NCBI GenBank assembly: GCA_025354985.1
Contig: JANXLU010000056.1
Location: 1 to 63,185, forward strand
Direction of reading: 5' to 3'
Length of the DNA: 63,185 nucleotides
DNA from: Chloroflexota bacterium
Lineage (GTDB): Bacteria; Chloroflexota; Anaerolineae; J036; Brachytrichaceae
Shown: piece after piece, positions 19,438-28,533 of the stretch
Layout: every line of letters begins with the position of its first letter
How positions within the stretch are numbered: the first letter of the stretch is position 1
Notes under the pieces: model-generated
Told to the model about the DNA's origin: nothing
The model's input: only the letters and a program-made list of their open reading frames with translations
The model's database searches: none
Position numbers and translations under genes: made by a program

Positions 19438-20919
19438 ATGTCAAACAATTTCCGTGTAATGTCATTGCCAGCGTTGGCCATGACCATGATGGTTGCGGCC
19501 TGCGCCGCGCCAACCGCCGCACCGGCGCCCACCCAGGCGCCCGCAGCGGCGGCCCCCACCGCTGCACCGGCAACCGCCGCTCCCGCCGCTGTGCCGGCCA
19601 CGCCGGTCCCGGCCCCGACCATCACCCCCGTGCCGTTGGTCGCCCAGCCCGCGGGCAGCACGAAGGTCGTGTTTTGGTATGGCTTGGGTGGACAGCTTGG
19701 CAACGTCGTTCGCCAGGTCGTCAACAAATATAACCAGAGCCAGCAGAAGTGCTTTGTTGATCCGGTATTCCAGGCCAGCTATGACGACACCATCAACAAG
19801 ATCAATGCCTCATTGGCTGGTGGTGGTTTGCCAAACGTCGCCCAGGTGTTTGACGCCGGCACGCAACGCATGATCGACACCAAGAAGATCGTCCCGGTGC
19901 AGGATTTGCTCGAACGCGACAAGCTGACTGACGTTCTGGACGACCTCGAACCCGCGGTTCGCGGATACTACTCGGTGGGTGGCAAGCTGTATTCAATGCC
20001 GTTTAACAGCAGCACCGCCATGGTTTATTACAACAAGAAGGCGTTCAAGGATGCCGGTCTGGATCCCGAGAAGAAGATTTGGAGCTATGACGACGTGGCG
20101 GCCTTTGCAAAGGCGACCACCCACAAGGATGCCGCCGGCAAGGTTGATCGAATCGGCATCGCCTTCTCGCGCGGCGGCTGGTTTGTCGAGCAGCAGCTCG
20201 CCGTGCACGAGCAGTTGCTGGTTGAGCCGGGCAACGGTCGCACCGAGCGCGGCACCAAGTTCGTTTGGAACAACGACATCGCCGCCAAGTGGTTTGAGCT
20301 TTTGAAGAAGACCATTGACGATGGCACCGGTCGCTACTATCAGAATGCCGCCGATCCCCAGGCAGCCTTTGTGAAGGGCGAGGCCGCCATTCACTTCGAC
20401 AGCATCGCCGCTCTGCGCGGCATCGTGGGTGGTGTCGAGAGCAACAAGACCGGCGTGGACGTCGGTGTGGCGTATATGCCCCGCCTGCCGGATGCCAAGG
20501 GTCGCACCATCATCGGTGGCGCTTCGCTGTGGCTTACCACCGAGGGTGGCAAGGAATTGCAGGACTGCGGTTGGGACTTCATGAAGTTCGCCAGCACCAG
20601 CGAGAACCAGGCCTTCTTTTCTTCCAACACCGGCTATTACCCGACACGCCGCAGCGCCTACGCATTGGATGACATGAAGACCGCGCTGGCCAAGTATCCC
20701 CAGTTCCAGGTCGCCATTGATCAGATCCGAAGCGCACCCGCCTCCGCCTTCAACAGCGGTGGTATCAGCGGCACCTTCCTGCCCAGCCGCCTGGAAGTGG
20801 AGAAGGCTCAGGACGAATTCTGGTCCGGCAAGCAGCCTACCGCCAAGGCCGCCCTGGATGCAGCAGCCAAGCGCGCGAATGACCTTTTGGACGAGTACAA
20901 CAGCACGCTGAAGAAATAA
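19438..20919 (+). CDS. Extracellular solute-binding lipoprotein, UgpB-like
   Basis: A 493-residue binding lipoprotein. A signal peptide ends in the lipobox VAAC, followed by a long Ala/Pro linker of about 50 residues typical of Chloroflexota lipoproteins. The mature fold matches family 1 binding proteins of the UgpB branch: NVVRQVVNKYNQSQ, GLPNVAQVFDAGTQRM, YSMPFNSSTAMVYYNKKAF and NTGYYPTRRSAY. In UgpB the similar segments bind sn-glycerol-3-phosphate, so that or a related polyol-phosphate is the likeliest ligand, by inference. The ATG at 19438 has a good Shine-Dalgarno (AGGAAG, about 10 nt upstream) that the permease genes lack. The frame is open further upstream, but that is untranslated leader. 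Confidence 0.88.
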   Translation: MSNNFRVMSLPALAMTMMVAACAAPTAAPAPTQAPAAAAPTAAPATAAPAAVPATPVPAPTITPVPLVAQPAGSTKVVFWYGLGGQLGNVVRQVVNKYNQSQQKCFVDPVFQASYDDTINKINASLAGGGLPNVAQVFDAGTQRMIDTKKIVPVQDLLERDKLTDVLDDLEPAVRGYYSVGGKLYSMPFNSSTAMVYYNKKAFKDAGLDPEKKIWSYDDVAAFAKATTHKDAAGKVDRIGIAFSRGGWFVEQQLAVHEQLLVEPGNGRTERGTKFVWNNDIAAKWFELLKKTIDDGTGRYYQNAADPQAAFVKGEAAIHFDSIAALRGIVGGVESNKTGVDVGVAYMPRLPDAKGRTIIGGASLWLTTEGGKELQDCGWDFMKFASTSENQAFFSSNTGYYPTRRSAYALDDMKTALAKYPQFQVAIDQIRSAPASAFNSGGISGTFLPSRLEVEKAQDEFWSGKQPTAKAALDAAAKRANDLLDEYNSTLKK

Positions 20920-20920
20920 C

Positions 20921-21739
20921 ATGGCCAACCCACCTGTACTCGGCGCCGCCATGCCAATTGCGCAGCTTGCTGCGCACCAAGCCTGGATTCTGGAGCACAA
21001 CCGTGATCTGGAAATTCAGAATGCGTTTGATCCAAAGTTCTTGGACAGTGACAAGACCGACGCCGTGTCCGAGGTAAAGCGGGCGTTGGCTGGTTACACC
21101 GGTCGGATGGGTATTCACGGGCCGTTTGAAGGAATCAATGTCTCGTCGATCGATGCCGAAGTACGCGCGGTCGCCACCAAGCGCATGTGCCAGGCGCTGG
21201 TGTTTGCAGGGCGGATTGGCGCCACCCACATGGTGTGGCACAGCCCGGTGGTGACGTTTGGTCATCCATTTATACAGATTTCGCCCGCTTATGACGTGGC
21301 GGCCTACCTGGAGCGTGTTCATGACACGCTCAAGGAGCCGCTCCGAATGGCGACCGAGATTGGTTGCACATTGGTGATGGAAAACATCATGGATTCCAAT
21401 CCGGCGGTCTGGATGATGGTGGTCAGGTCGTTCAATTCCGCGAATCTGCGCGCAAGCATTGATGTGGGCCATTCGTTCATCATGCACCGCACCGGCGGAG
21501 CCTCGCCGGACGCTTTCGTGCGCGAAGCGGGCGCGATGCTGGAACATGTGCACCTGCAGGACACCGACGGTCTGAGCGATCGGCACTGGATGCCGGGCTC
21601 CGGCACGTTGAACTGGTATGCTTTGTTTGATGCGCTCAAGCGCCTGTCGCACACTCCGCGATTGATCATCGAAGTTCGAGATCACTCCGAGATCATTCCG
21701 GGTGCTCAGTGGCTGGCCGCGCGCGGCTTCGGCTTATAG
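20921..21739 (+). CDS. Sugar phosphate isomerase/epimerase-like TIM barrel protein
   Basis: A 272-residue member of the xylose isomerase-like / AP endonuclease 2 superfamily. The metal-binding set can be placed at Glu154 (VMEN), Asp181 and His184 (SIDVGH), His209 or 211 (EHVHLQD) and Glu251 (LIIEVRD), with GIHGPFEG near residue 65 as the first conserved loop. It begins 1 nt after the stop of the binding protein, placing it in the transport operon and suggesting it acts on the imported substrate. Members isomerise or epimerise sugars, inositols or their phosphates; the exact reaction is not evident. Confidence 0.75.
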   Translation: MANPPVLGAAMPIAQLAAHQAWILEHNRDLEIQNAFDPKFLDSDKTDAVSEVKRALAGYTGRMGIHGPFEGINVSSIDAEVRAVATKRMCQALVFAGRIGATHMVWHSPVVTFGHPFIQISPAYDVAAYLERVHDTLKEPLRMATEIGCTLVMENIMDSNPAVWMMVVRSFNSANLRASIDVGHSFIMHRTGGASPDAFVREAGAMLEHVHLQDTDGLSDRHWMPGSGTLNWYALFDALKRLSHTPRLIIEVRDHSEIIPGAQWLAARGFGL

Positions 21740-21752
21740 GCGGCTTTAACTT

Positions 21753-21778
21753 AATTCGCGCCGAATTTAGTGCATAAT
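21753..21778 (+). promoter_or_regulatory. Candidate promoter and palindromic operator before the second ABC cluster
   Basis: The 15-nt palindrome AATTCG-CGC-CGAATT (21753-21767) is followed by CATAAT (21773-21778), a 5/6 match to a -10 box. The palindrome would sit between -35 and -10, where a repressor could block the polymerase. The surrounding 100 nt are much AT-richer than neighbouring genes. No convincing -35 is present, so the call is tentative. Confidence 0.35.
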
Positions 21779-21854
21779 TAACCTTATCTTAATGTGACGC
21801 CATTATGAAATACCATGCCATCAGATCGGTGGCAGGAAAGTGTCCCAAAATACT

Positions 21855-23105
21855 ATGACTCCTAAAACCAATAAATCCCATTTGCTTACAATGCCGGTGA
21901 TTGCAGTAGCAATGCTGGCAGCATGTGCAGCCCCCGCTGCGCCCGCCGCCCCAACTGCGGCTCCCGCGCCAACCTCGGCCCCCGCGGCCACCAAGGCGCC
22001 GGATCCCACCAAGGCACCAGATCCCACAAAGGCGCCCGAGCCAACCAAAGCCCCTGAGCCAACCAAGGCCCCGGCGCTGACCGGTATGGCCGCCATTGTT
22101 GATGCAGCCAAGAAGGAAGGCGAGCTGAACGTCATCGCCCTGCCACGCGATTGGTGTGACTATGGTGATGTGATCGACAGCTTCAAGGCCAAGTATGGTC
22201 TCAAGGTCAACGAAATCAACCCGGACGCCGGTTCCGGTGATGAAATCGAAGCGATCAAAGCCAACAAGGACAACAAGGGTCCCCAGGCTCCCGACGTTAT
22301 CGACGTAGGCCCGGCATTCGGCGTACAGGCCGTGACCGACAAACTCGTCGTCCCATACAAGGTTGCCACTTGGGATTCAATCCCCGCCACCCTGAAGGAC
22401 GCCGATGGCTATCGCACCCCCAACTATTATGGCGTTATGTCCATGATGGTGAATGTTGACGCGGTCAAGAACGTGCCAACCGACATCACCGATCTTGCCA
22501 AGCCGGAATACAAGGGCATGGTCTCGATCAACGATCCCCGCACCGGCAACAGCCAGGCGCAGGCCGTGTTCAACGCGGCATTGGCCAACGGCGGCACCGC
22601 CGATGACAGCAGCAAGGGTATCGAGTTCTTCGCCAAGCTGAACGCCAGCGGCAACTTCGTGCCATCCTGGAACAAGCAGACCTTTGGCAAGGGCGAGACC
22701 CCCATCGTGTTTGACTGGGATTACAACGCACTCGCCGCCCGCGACGCCGCCAAGGGCAACCCCAAGATCGTCGTCGTGGTGCCCAAGAGCGCCCAGATCG
22801 CCGGCAACTACGTCACCCAGATCAGCGCCTATGCGCCGCATCCCAATGCCGCCAAGTTGTGGATGGAGCACGTGTTCTCCGACGAGGGTCAGTTGACCTT
22901 TGTCAAGGGCTATTGCCACCCCATTCGCTACAACGACCTGGTTGCAAAGAAGTTGATCCCTGCCGAGTTGGCTGCCAAGCTGCCACCGGATGATCTGTAT
23001 GCCAAGGCCGTGTTCCCAACCCTGGATCAGCTGAATGCGCACAAGAAGCGCATCGGTGATGATTGGGACAAGACCACCAAGATTGCCTTCCGCAAGCTGA
23101 GCTAA
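21855..23105 (+). CDS. Solute-binding lipoprotein of a spermidine/iron-type ABC importer
   Basis: A 416-residue lipoprotein: signal peptide with lipobox LAAC, then a linker of repeated KAPDPT/KAPEPT units, then a PotD/AfuA-type two-lobed binding fold (AAKKEGELNVIALPRDW, EAIKANKDNKGPQAPDVID, FDWDYNALAARDA). The GELNV start and the KGYCHPIRYNDL end match the polyamine/Fe3+/thiamine binding-protein superfamily; the ligand is not determinable. The ATG at 21855 is preceded by AGGAAAG at 21834-21840, rather far; an in-frame GTG at 21840 overlaps that element and is the alternative. First gene of the second importer, followed by a strong stem-loop before the permeases. Confidence 0.85.
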   Translation: MTPKTNKSHLLTMPVIAVAMLAACAAPAAPAAPTAAPAPTSAPAATKAPDPTKAPDPTKAPEPTKAPEPTKAPALTGMAAIVDAAKKEGELNVIALPRDWCDYGDVIDSFKAKYGLKVNEINPDAGSGDEIEAIKANKDNKGPQAPDVIDVGPAFGVQAVTDKLVVPYKVATWDSIPATLKDADGYRTPNYYGVMSMMVNVDAVKNVPTDITDLAKPEYKGMVSINDPRTGNSQAQAVFNAALANGGTADDSSKGIEFFAKLNASGNFVPSWNKQTFGKGETPIVFDWDYNALAARDAAKGNPKIVVVVPKSAQIAGNYVTQISAYAPHPNAAKLWMEHVFSDEGQLTFVKGYCHPIRYNDLVAKKLIPAELAAKLPPDDLYAKAVFPTLDQLNAHKKRIGDDWDKTTKIAFRKLS

Positions 23106-23127
23106 CCTCCCGGCTACAGGCCCAGTC

Positions 23128-23170
23128 GCCGGCTTCTGTTGCGCCATTTATTTGGCGCAGGGAAGCCGGC
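23128..23170 (+). terminator. Strong intra-operon stem-loop after the binding-protein gene
   Basis: A two-part hairpin: GCCGGCTTC (23128-23136) pairs with GAAGCCGGC (23162-23170), and TGCGCCA (23140-23146) pairs with TGGCGCA (23153-23159), closing a loop of TTTATT. There is no clean T-run after it, so it is less a full terminator than an mRNA-stabilising or attenuating element. It lies 22 nt after the binding-protein stop and 10 nt before the permease ATG. Confidence 0.75.
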
Positions 23171-23180
23171 GGTATTATTT

Positions 23181-24062
23181 ATGACACAAGTGATGACTCC
23201 AGCAAGCCCGATGCCGTCCCGCCGCGTGTCGCTTGCCTGGGTGGGCCTGGTGCCCTTTCTCCTGTTTGGACTGGCGTTTTTGATATATCCCGCGTCCACG
23301 ATTTTGGCCCGCAGCTTTATCGATAAAGATGGCGGCCTTACCCTGGCAAATGTCTTTGCGGTATTTGAACCGTCGCTTCTGGATGCGTATGGCGCCAGCC
23401 TGCAGATCAGCATTGTTACCGCCATCGGAGGAGCGATTATGGGATCGCTGTTGGCCTGGGCCGTCTCAATGGGTGGTCTGCCGCACAGCGTGCGATCCGT
23501 CGTCGTCACAGTCTCAAGTGTTGCCGCAAATTTTGGCGGCATTCCCCTTGCCTTCGCGTTCATTACGCTGCTTGGGCGCACGGGCGCGCTTACAAAGTTC
23601 CTGACAGTGCTGGGTGTCGACCTGTATGGCCTGGGCTTTAGCATCTACAGTCTCCAAGGCTTGATGCTGGCCTATCTCTACTTTCAGTTTCCGCTTATGG
23701 TTCTGATCATGCTCCCGGCCTTTGATGGTCTTAAGCGTGAGTGGCGCGAGGCAACCGCCAGCCTGGGTGGTAACGTCGTGGATTATTGGCGCCACGTCGG
23801 TCTGCCCATTTTGCTGCCCTCGTTCCTGGGTTCCACGGTGCTGTTGTTTGGCAACGCCTTTGGCGCCTACGCCACCGCCGAGGCGCTGACCGGAAGCCGG
23901 GTGGATATCATTACCCGGGTCATCAGCCGTCAGATTCGTGGGGATGTGCTTTATAACCCCGGCCTAAGTTATGCGCTTGCACTGGGCATGGTGGTCATTT
24001 TGGTGGCTGCGATCAGCATCTACTCGCTGTTGCAGCGACGTGCATCACGGTGGCGACAATGA
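23181..24062 (+). CDS. ABC transporter permease, PotB type
   Basis: Membrane permease of 293 residues with six hydrophobic segments and the EAA loop in the form EWREATASLGGNVVDYWRHV then GLPILLPSF. It matches the PotB/AfuB/ThiP-like half-permeases that work with PotD-type binding proteins. The ATG at 23181 lies just after the intercistronic hairpin; the frame is open 14 codons further upstream, but those codons are inside the stem. The stop overlaps the ATG of the next permease (ATGA), so both are coupled. Confidence 0.86.
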   Translation: MTQVMTPASPMPSRRVSLAWVGLVPFLLFGLAFLIYPASTILARSFIDKDGGLTLANVFAVFEPSLLDAYGASLQISIVTAIGGAIMGSLLAWAVSMGGLPHSVRSVVVTVSSVAANFGGIPLAFAFITLLGRTGALTKFLTVLGVDLYGLGFSIYSLQGLMLAYLYFQFPLMVLIMLPAFDGLKREWREATASLGGNVVDYWRHVGLPILLPSFLGSTVLLFGNAFGAYATAEALTGSRVDIITRVISRQIRGDVLYNPGLSYALALGMVVILVAAISIYSLLQRRASRWRQ

Positions 24063-24892
24063 GTTCAAAAAATAATCCGATTACCTATTGGGTGGCGGTG
24101 GCGATTGTCACCATTTGCGCACTGTATTTGATCGTGCCGCTGCTCACTCAGTTTGACTTCTCGCTGCGAATGAAGCGGGATGTGCTAAGCCTTGACGCCT
24201 ATGTGAGCGTGTTCACGACCAAACCAAATGCAGTCGACCCGCCCAAGTTCTACACCTCGTTGCTGTTCTCCGCGGGCATGGCGGTGCTCACCATTGCATT
24301 TAGTCTCCTTGTCATTGTTCCAACCACATTCTGGGTGAACTATCGTCTTCCAAAATTCAAACCCGTCATGGATTTGTTTAGCGTAATGCCGTTTGCCATC
24401 CCGGGTATTGTGCTGGCGTTTGGCTACCTGCGCACCTACACCTCGCCACCCCTGGCATTGACTAACACCGATGCCGGAACCGCGTTTCTTCTGGTGGGTG
24501 GCTACACCGTGGGCGTCATGCCGTATGTCTACCGCTCGGTGGACACCGGATTGCGCGCGATTGATATTCGCACACTCACCGAGGCGGCCCGCAGTCTCGG
24601 CGCTGGCTGGGCAACCGTTATTTGGAAGGTAATTATGCCAAACCTGCGGGCTGCGGTGATTAGCGCCTCATTGATTACCTTTGCCGTGGCCGTCGGTGAA
24701 TACACACTCGCGAATTTTCTGTTCCCGGATGAACGCGCCTTCGGCAGTTACATCGCGGCGATCGGGCGCAACCGCATTTTTGAACCTGCCGCGCTCACCA
24801 TCATCAGCTATTTGCTGGTGTGGGCCTGTGTTCTGGCAGTTCAACGCATTGGTCGGGGCAGCACGCAAACTCAAACCGCGGTTATCCGCTAA
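24059..24892 (+). CDS. ABC transporter permease, PotC type
   Basis: Second permease of the importer, 277 residues. The ATG at 24059 overlaps the previous stop as ATGA; a GTG 9 nt upstream is also in frame but less likely. The EAA loop reads TLTEAARSLGAGWATVIWKV then IMPNLRAAV, the usual PotC form. The hydrophobic profile shows six segments (for example TYWVAVAIVTICALYLIVP at the start and AALTIISYLLVWACVLAVQ near the end). It acts with the PotB-type permease and the ATPase 10 nt downstream. Confidence 0.86.
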   Translation: MSSKNNPITYWVAVAIVTICALYLIVPLLTQFDFSLRMKRDVLSLDAYVSVFTTKPNAVDPPKFYTSLLFSAGMAVLTIAFSLLVIVPTTFWVNYRLPKFKPVMDLFSVMPFAIPGIVLAFGYLRTYTSPPLALTNTDAGTAFLLVGGYTVGVMPYVYRSVDTGLRAIDIRTLTEAARSLGAGWATVIWKVIMPNLRAAVISASLITFAVAVGEYTLANFLFPDERAFGSYIAAIGRNRIFEPAALTIISYLLVWACVLAVQRIGRGSTQTQTAVIR

Positions 24893-24902
24893 CACGCACA
24901 TT

Positions 24903-25982
24903 ATGGATTTTCTAATTCTGAACGATCTTCGCAAACTGTATGGTTCGGCCGTCGCGGTCGAACAGTTTGACCTCCGCATGTCCAGGGGCGAGTTTGTATC
25001 CTTTCTTGGACCAAGCGGCTCCGGCAAGACCACCACCATGCGCATGGTGGCTGGGTTTGAGAACCCGGACCGCGGCACCATCGTGTTGGATGGCATGGAC
25101 ATCACCAATCTACAGCCCAATAAACGCAAGGTGGGCATGGTGTTTCAGTCCTATGCGTTGTTTCCGCATTTGACCGTGCGCGACAATATCGGCTTCGGCC
25201 TCATGCTGTCAAAAATGCCCAAAGCCGAAATCGGCAAGCGTGTGGATGAAATGCTTGGTTTGATCCAAATGACCGAGCTTGGTCAGCGTTTCCCTTCCCA
25301 GTTGTCGGGTGGTCAGCAACAACGCGTGGCGCTCGCCCGCGCCATTGCCCCACGCCCGCAAGTCTTGCTGCTGGACGAGCCCTTGTCCGCGTTGGATGCC
25401 AAAATCCGCGTGGGCTTGCGTGCTGAGATTCGCGCGATCCAACAGGCTTTGGGCATCACCACCATCTACGTCACCCATGATCAGGAAGAGGCCATGTCGC
25501 TCTCCGACCGTGTCGTGGTGATGAGCCATGGACGCGTCGAGCAGGTGGGCACCCCGTATGCCATCTACAACACTCCGGCCACGACTTTTGTGGCGGGTTT
25601 CGTGGGCACGCTAAACGTGCTTCAGGGTACGCTCACCCAGACCGGCGGTGATACGCTGCGGATCGGATCAACCAACGTGCGCCTCGCAACCAAGATGGAA
25701 GGACGCAAGGCTGATTCGTTGATCAAATTTCAACTGAGACCGGAGGCGATCACGCCCCATCCCGTGACCGATCTTCCGGGTAACCCCGCACTTAACTATT
25801 TGAATGCGCGGGTTGAGGGCGTAACCTTTCTTGGCGCGGTTGTGCGTATGCGGGTAAATGTCAACGACAGCCCGCTGTCGGTCGACACGTTTAATAATCC
25901 GCGGATGCCCCCGCCGCAGAAGGGTGACACAGTGCAACTGGCGTTTGATCCGGGCGCGTGCATGAGCGTAGCCGCCGTTTAG
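24903..25982 (+). CDS. ABC transporter ATP-binding protein (PotA/UgpC family)
   Basis: ATPase subunit of 359 residues. Visible in order: Walker A GPSGSGKTTT (near residue 38), Q-loop MVFQSYALFPH, signature LSGGQQQR, Walker B VLLLDEPLSALD, and the H-loop VTHDQEEAM. About 120 C-terminal residues form the TOBE/OB regulatory domain typical of PotA, UgpC and MalK. The start at 24903 gives the standard N-terminus (MDFLILNDLRKLYG); the frame is open farther upstream but that is antisense-like sequence within the permease. As the only ATPase in 17.5-26 kb it may energise both importers, since UgpC/MalK-type ATPases are known to be shared between systems. Confidence 0.9.
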   Translation: MDFLILNDLRKLYGSAVAVEQFDLRMSRGEFVSFLGPSGSGKTTTMRMVAGFENPDRGTIVLDGMDITNLQPNKRKVGMVFQSYALFPHLTVRDNIGFGLMLSKMPKAEIGKRVDEMLGLIQMTELGQRFPSQLSGGQQQRVALARAIAPRPQVLLLDEPLSALDAKIRVGLRAEIRAIQQALGITTIYVTHDQEEAMSLSDRVVVMSHGRVEQVGTPYAIYNTPATTFVAGFVGTLNVLQGTLTQTGGDTLRIGSTNVRLATKMEGRKADSLIKFQLRPEAITPHPVTDLPGNPALNYLNARVEGVTFLGAVVRMRVNVNDSPLSVDTFNNPRMPPPQKGDTVQLAFDPGACMSVAAV

Positions 25983-25993
25983 TAACATCCGCC

Positions 25994-27295
25994 CTATCGA
26001 GGTGGCCCGCCTCGGGCGCGATCCCATGCCGCGCGCAGTCGGGCGAGCGCCGCTTCATCATCCGGCAGCTCGCCATAGTGCGCGGCCACATACGCGCGGG
26101 TGATGGCGCTCACCTCGTCTTCCGCGTGCGGGAATACGCTGCGCAGCTGGGGCAGGTAATCGAGGGGGGTTTGTGCGGGCAGGCGGCGCGGTCCGCGCTT
26201 CTCTGCTTCATGGAGCATTCGGGCATATAGCCGCCGCACACTTAGCGCGGCGAGCCAGCGGCGCAAATCAAGCGTGGTGCGCAGCCTGGCAAACGCATCC
26301 GGGGCCGCTTCCGATTGCGCGATGTCAAAGTCGTCCTGTGGACGACTTGGCTGCGTATCTTGTTTGGAGCGTTGCGCCACGCCAAGAAGCACAAGTACGG
26401 TGCCCCCCACGACTGCAAGAACAACGATGGCAATCAGAAAATTCACCTGCGGCGGGATCACAAACTGATCAAAAATACTGGCCTGCCTGCCGGTTTCCGG
26501 CAGTTGGAGCAGCGTGGGCAGCCGCAGGTTCAGCCCACCCAAATTGCCGTTGAACCCGTTTGGCAGCAACAATGACAACAGCAGGATGATCGGTAACGCC
26601 AGCAACGCCAACAGCCCGATAAGCACGAGGACGATCGGCGTCCCCGTAATAAATGACAAAATCAGCCCGCTGGCAAGCGCTGCCAGGGCGGTAATCAGCC
26701 CGCTCCACAGCCACCACATGCCCGTCATGGGTACGGTTCGTCCATGGACTGAGTGGCTGACGCTTTCGAGATGTGCCAGCGGCATGGCAAACAATGCGCT
26801 GACGAAAAATGGCACAATGCTGTCGATGAGACGGTTGCGCGGCAGCGCCACGGCGCCCATCCCCATAACGACCAGCGCGAGCGCACCCATTTGCAGACGG
26901 CGCGAGGCATCCGTAAACGTCAGATCGGTTTGACCCAGCGATGCGCCGCGCCAGAGCAAGAGCAGGGCAACTGCAAACCCGGGCGCAAGCCAAATTAGGA
27001 CGAGCTCAAATTCCGGGTGCACACTGGCAAGTTGCACCTCGGCAATGATTGTCAAAGCCGCCATAATCGCGCCCAACGCAAGAACCTGGGTTCGCGGGGG
27101 AATATCATGGTCGCCAAGCCAGCGCCAAACAGCAGCCAGCACCCCCAGCAACAGGGCCACCAATATGATGACACCCGGTCGATCCAGTATCGGCAGTGGC
27201 ACGCAGAACAATACGATTGGTGCGAGCACGGCGGCCTCGCCAAGCGCAAATAGAGTCAGGATGGTCCGTTGCCGGACCGACAGTGTTCGCCTCAC
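25994..27295 (-). CDS. Multi-pass membrane protein with C-terminal DUF4129 domain
   Basis: About 433 residues: several hydrophobic helices in the first 300 (for example VLAPIVLFCVPLPILD), a later helix near VNFLIAIVVLAVVGGTVLVL, and a C-terminal soluble region with the DUF4129-like pattern SVRRLYARMLHEAEKRG followed by QTPLDYLPQL and ITRAYVAAHYGE. The GTG at 27295 is preferred because it overlaps the DUF58 stop as GTGA; an ATG at 27343 would overlap that gene by 52 nt. DUF4129 proteins usually stand beside MoxR and DUF58 genes, as here, and often beside transglutaminase-like proteins, which I do not see. Cellular role unknown. Confidence 0.75.
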   Translation of the reverse strand: MRRTLSVRQRTILTLFALGEAAVLAPIVLFCVPLPILDRPGVIILVALLLGVLAAVWRWLGDHDIPPRTQVLALGAIMAALTIIAEVQLASVHPEFELVLIWLAPGFAVALLLLWRGASLGQTDLTFTDASRRLQMGALALVVMGMGAVALPRNRLIDSIVPFFVSALFAMPLAHLESVSHSVHGRTVPMTGMWWLWSGLITALAALASGLILSFITGTPIVLVLIGLLALLALPIILLLSLLLPNGFNGNLGGLNLRLPTLLQLPETGRQASIFDQFVIPPQVNFLIAIVVLAVVGGTVLVLLGVAQRSKQDTQPSRPQDDFDIAQSEAAPDAFARLRTTLDLRRWLAALSVRRLYARMLHEAEKRGPRRLPAQTPLDYLPQLRSVFPHAEDEVSAITRAYVAAHYGELPDDEAALARLRAAWDRARGGPPR

Positions 27296-28533
27296 GCCAG
27301 CGCCTCCCCGGCCAGGGTGGGCGGCAGGTGAATGGCCGCGCACGGCAGGCCGGAAAGGTCGGGCATGCTGCGATCACAACAAACCAGAAGCATGCGTTTG
27401 CCAAGCTCGTGCAGCCGATGTATTGCAATTTCGATGCGCGGCGTTACCAGACCGGTGACCAGAATCAAACTGGACCCAAACGGCACGTTGCGTTGCTCGG
27501 TCAGCACAAATTCCTCATAGCGGGATCCTGTAAACGCGATAAGCGTGGCAAGGGATTCCAGCACGCGGGCCAGTTGATCTGGCGAACGGCGCGCCCTTAC
27601 CCGCAGCGCCTCGGGTATCCCCGGCGTGGCGCCATTTGAAACCAACCCGATCGTCGCGCCCGATTCGTGCGCCCAACGTGCCAGACTGCCGGCTACGCTG
27701 ACCGTCCATTCAAACCGCTCCACATCAACGCCAATCCAGTCATCTTCAAACGTGGTGACGTTGAGCAAAATCATTGTTACCGGGTCGGCGGTGTGTTCAT
27801 TTATCCGGGTTTGCAGCGATCCGCGGTGTGCGGTCGCCGGCCAGTGAATTTGCCGGAAGGAATCGCCCGGCGCATAGTCACGCGCACCCATGTTCCTGGC
27901 CGGGTCCTCAATTAACCGGCGCAGCGAAACCAATGCGCCCATGGGTTGCTTTTCCGGAAGCTTGAGCTCATCGAGTAAATACAGTTTTGGATAGATCAGG
28001 ATGGTGTTGTGCACCGGCTGGGGCTCGGCACGCTCCTCTTCGCCCATCCCAACCAGATCTATGGCGCGCAGAACTGGTGTTGGAAAATTGAAGTAGCCAC
28101 GCCGATGACTGCGCAAGTCAAACGTGTTGGTGTTGATAGAGCGCGGTCGAATTGCGGTCAACTGTTGCAGATCGGCGCGTTCCGGCCGGGTGGCAGCCGG
28201 GGTGGTCGGTATTATTGCGGCATCACGCTCGGGTTGGCCCGGCTCGATTTCATCAAAATGCTTTGGAGAATCATCCTGCACGCTCAGCGAAAAAATGGGC
28301 AGATAGCCGGCATTTTCCGTGCGGGTGGTGATGCGCAAGGTTTCCCCCACAAAGCCGCGTGTTTCGCTGATGCGTCGGGAATAGCTCACTCGGCGAAACG
28401 CCAGCGTGCGCAGCATCAGGCTCAGCGCAATCAGAGCCAGCATGATCGACACCACCAGTGTCAATGCAGGCGCGCGCAAAATCACACCCAGCACGCCGGC
28501 GACAATCAGCAGCCGCAGCCAACGCTCAGACAT
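27292..28533 (-). CDS. DUF58 domain protein
   Basis: A 413-residue protein: two N-terminal hydrophobic segments (LLIVAGVLGVILRAPALTL then SIMLALIALSLML), a beta-rich middle and the DUF58 core RDYAPGDSFRQIHWPATAHR, followed by a von Willebrand A-like half (TMILLNVT, FEWTVSVAGSLARW). The usual core has a Lys after the Trp; here it is Pro, a small deviation. It abuts the MoxR gene with no spacing and overlaps the DUF4129 gene by 4 nt, the standard MoxR-DUF58-DUF4129 module. Such modules are thought to assemble or activate envelope proteins; that is family-level knowledge, not shown here. Confidence 0.88.
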   Translation of the reverse strand: MSERWLRLLIVAGVLGVILRAPALTLVVSIMLALIALSLMLRTLAFRRVSYSRRISETRGFVGETLRITTRTENAGYLPIFSLSVQDDSPKHFDEIEPGQPERDAAIIPTTPAATRPERADLQQLTAIRPRSINTNTFDLRSHRRGYFNFPTPVLRAIDLVGMGEEERAEPQPVHNTILIYPKLYLLDELKLPEKQPMGALVSLRRLIEDPARNMGARDYAPGDSFRQIHWPATAHRGSLQTRINEHTADPVTMILLNVTTFEDDWIGVDVERFEWTVSVAGSLARWAHESGATIGLVSNGATPGIPEALRVRARRSPDQLARVLESLATLIAFTGSRYEEFVLTEQRNVPFGSSLILVTGLVTPRIEIAIHRLHELGKRMLLVCCDRSMPDLSGLPCAAIHLPPTLAGEALA

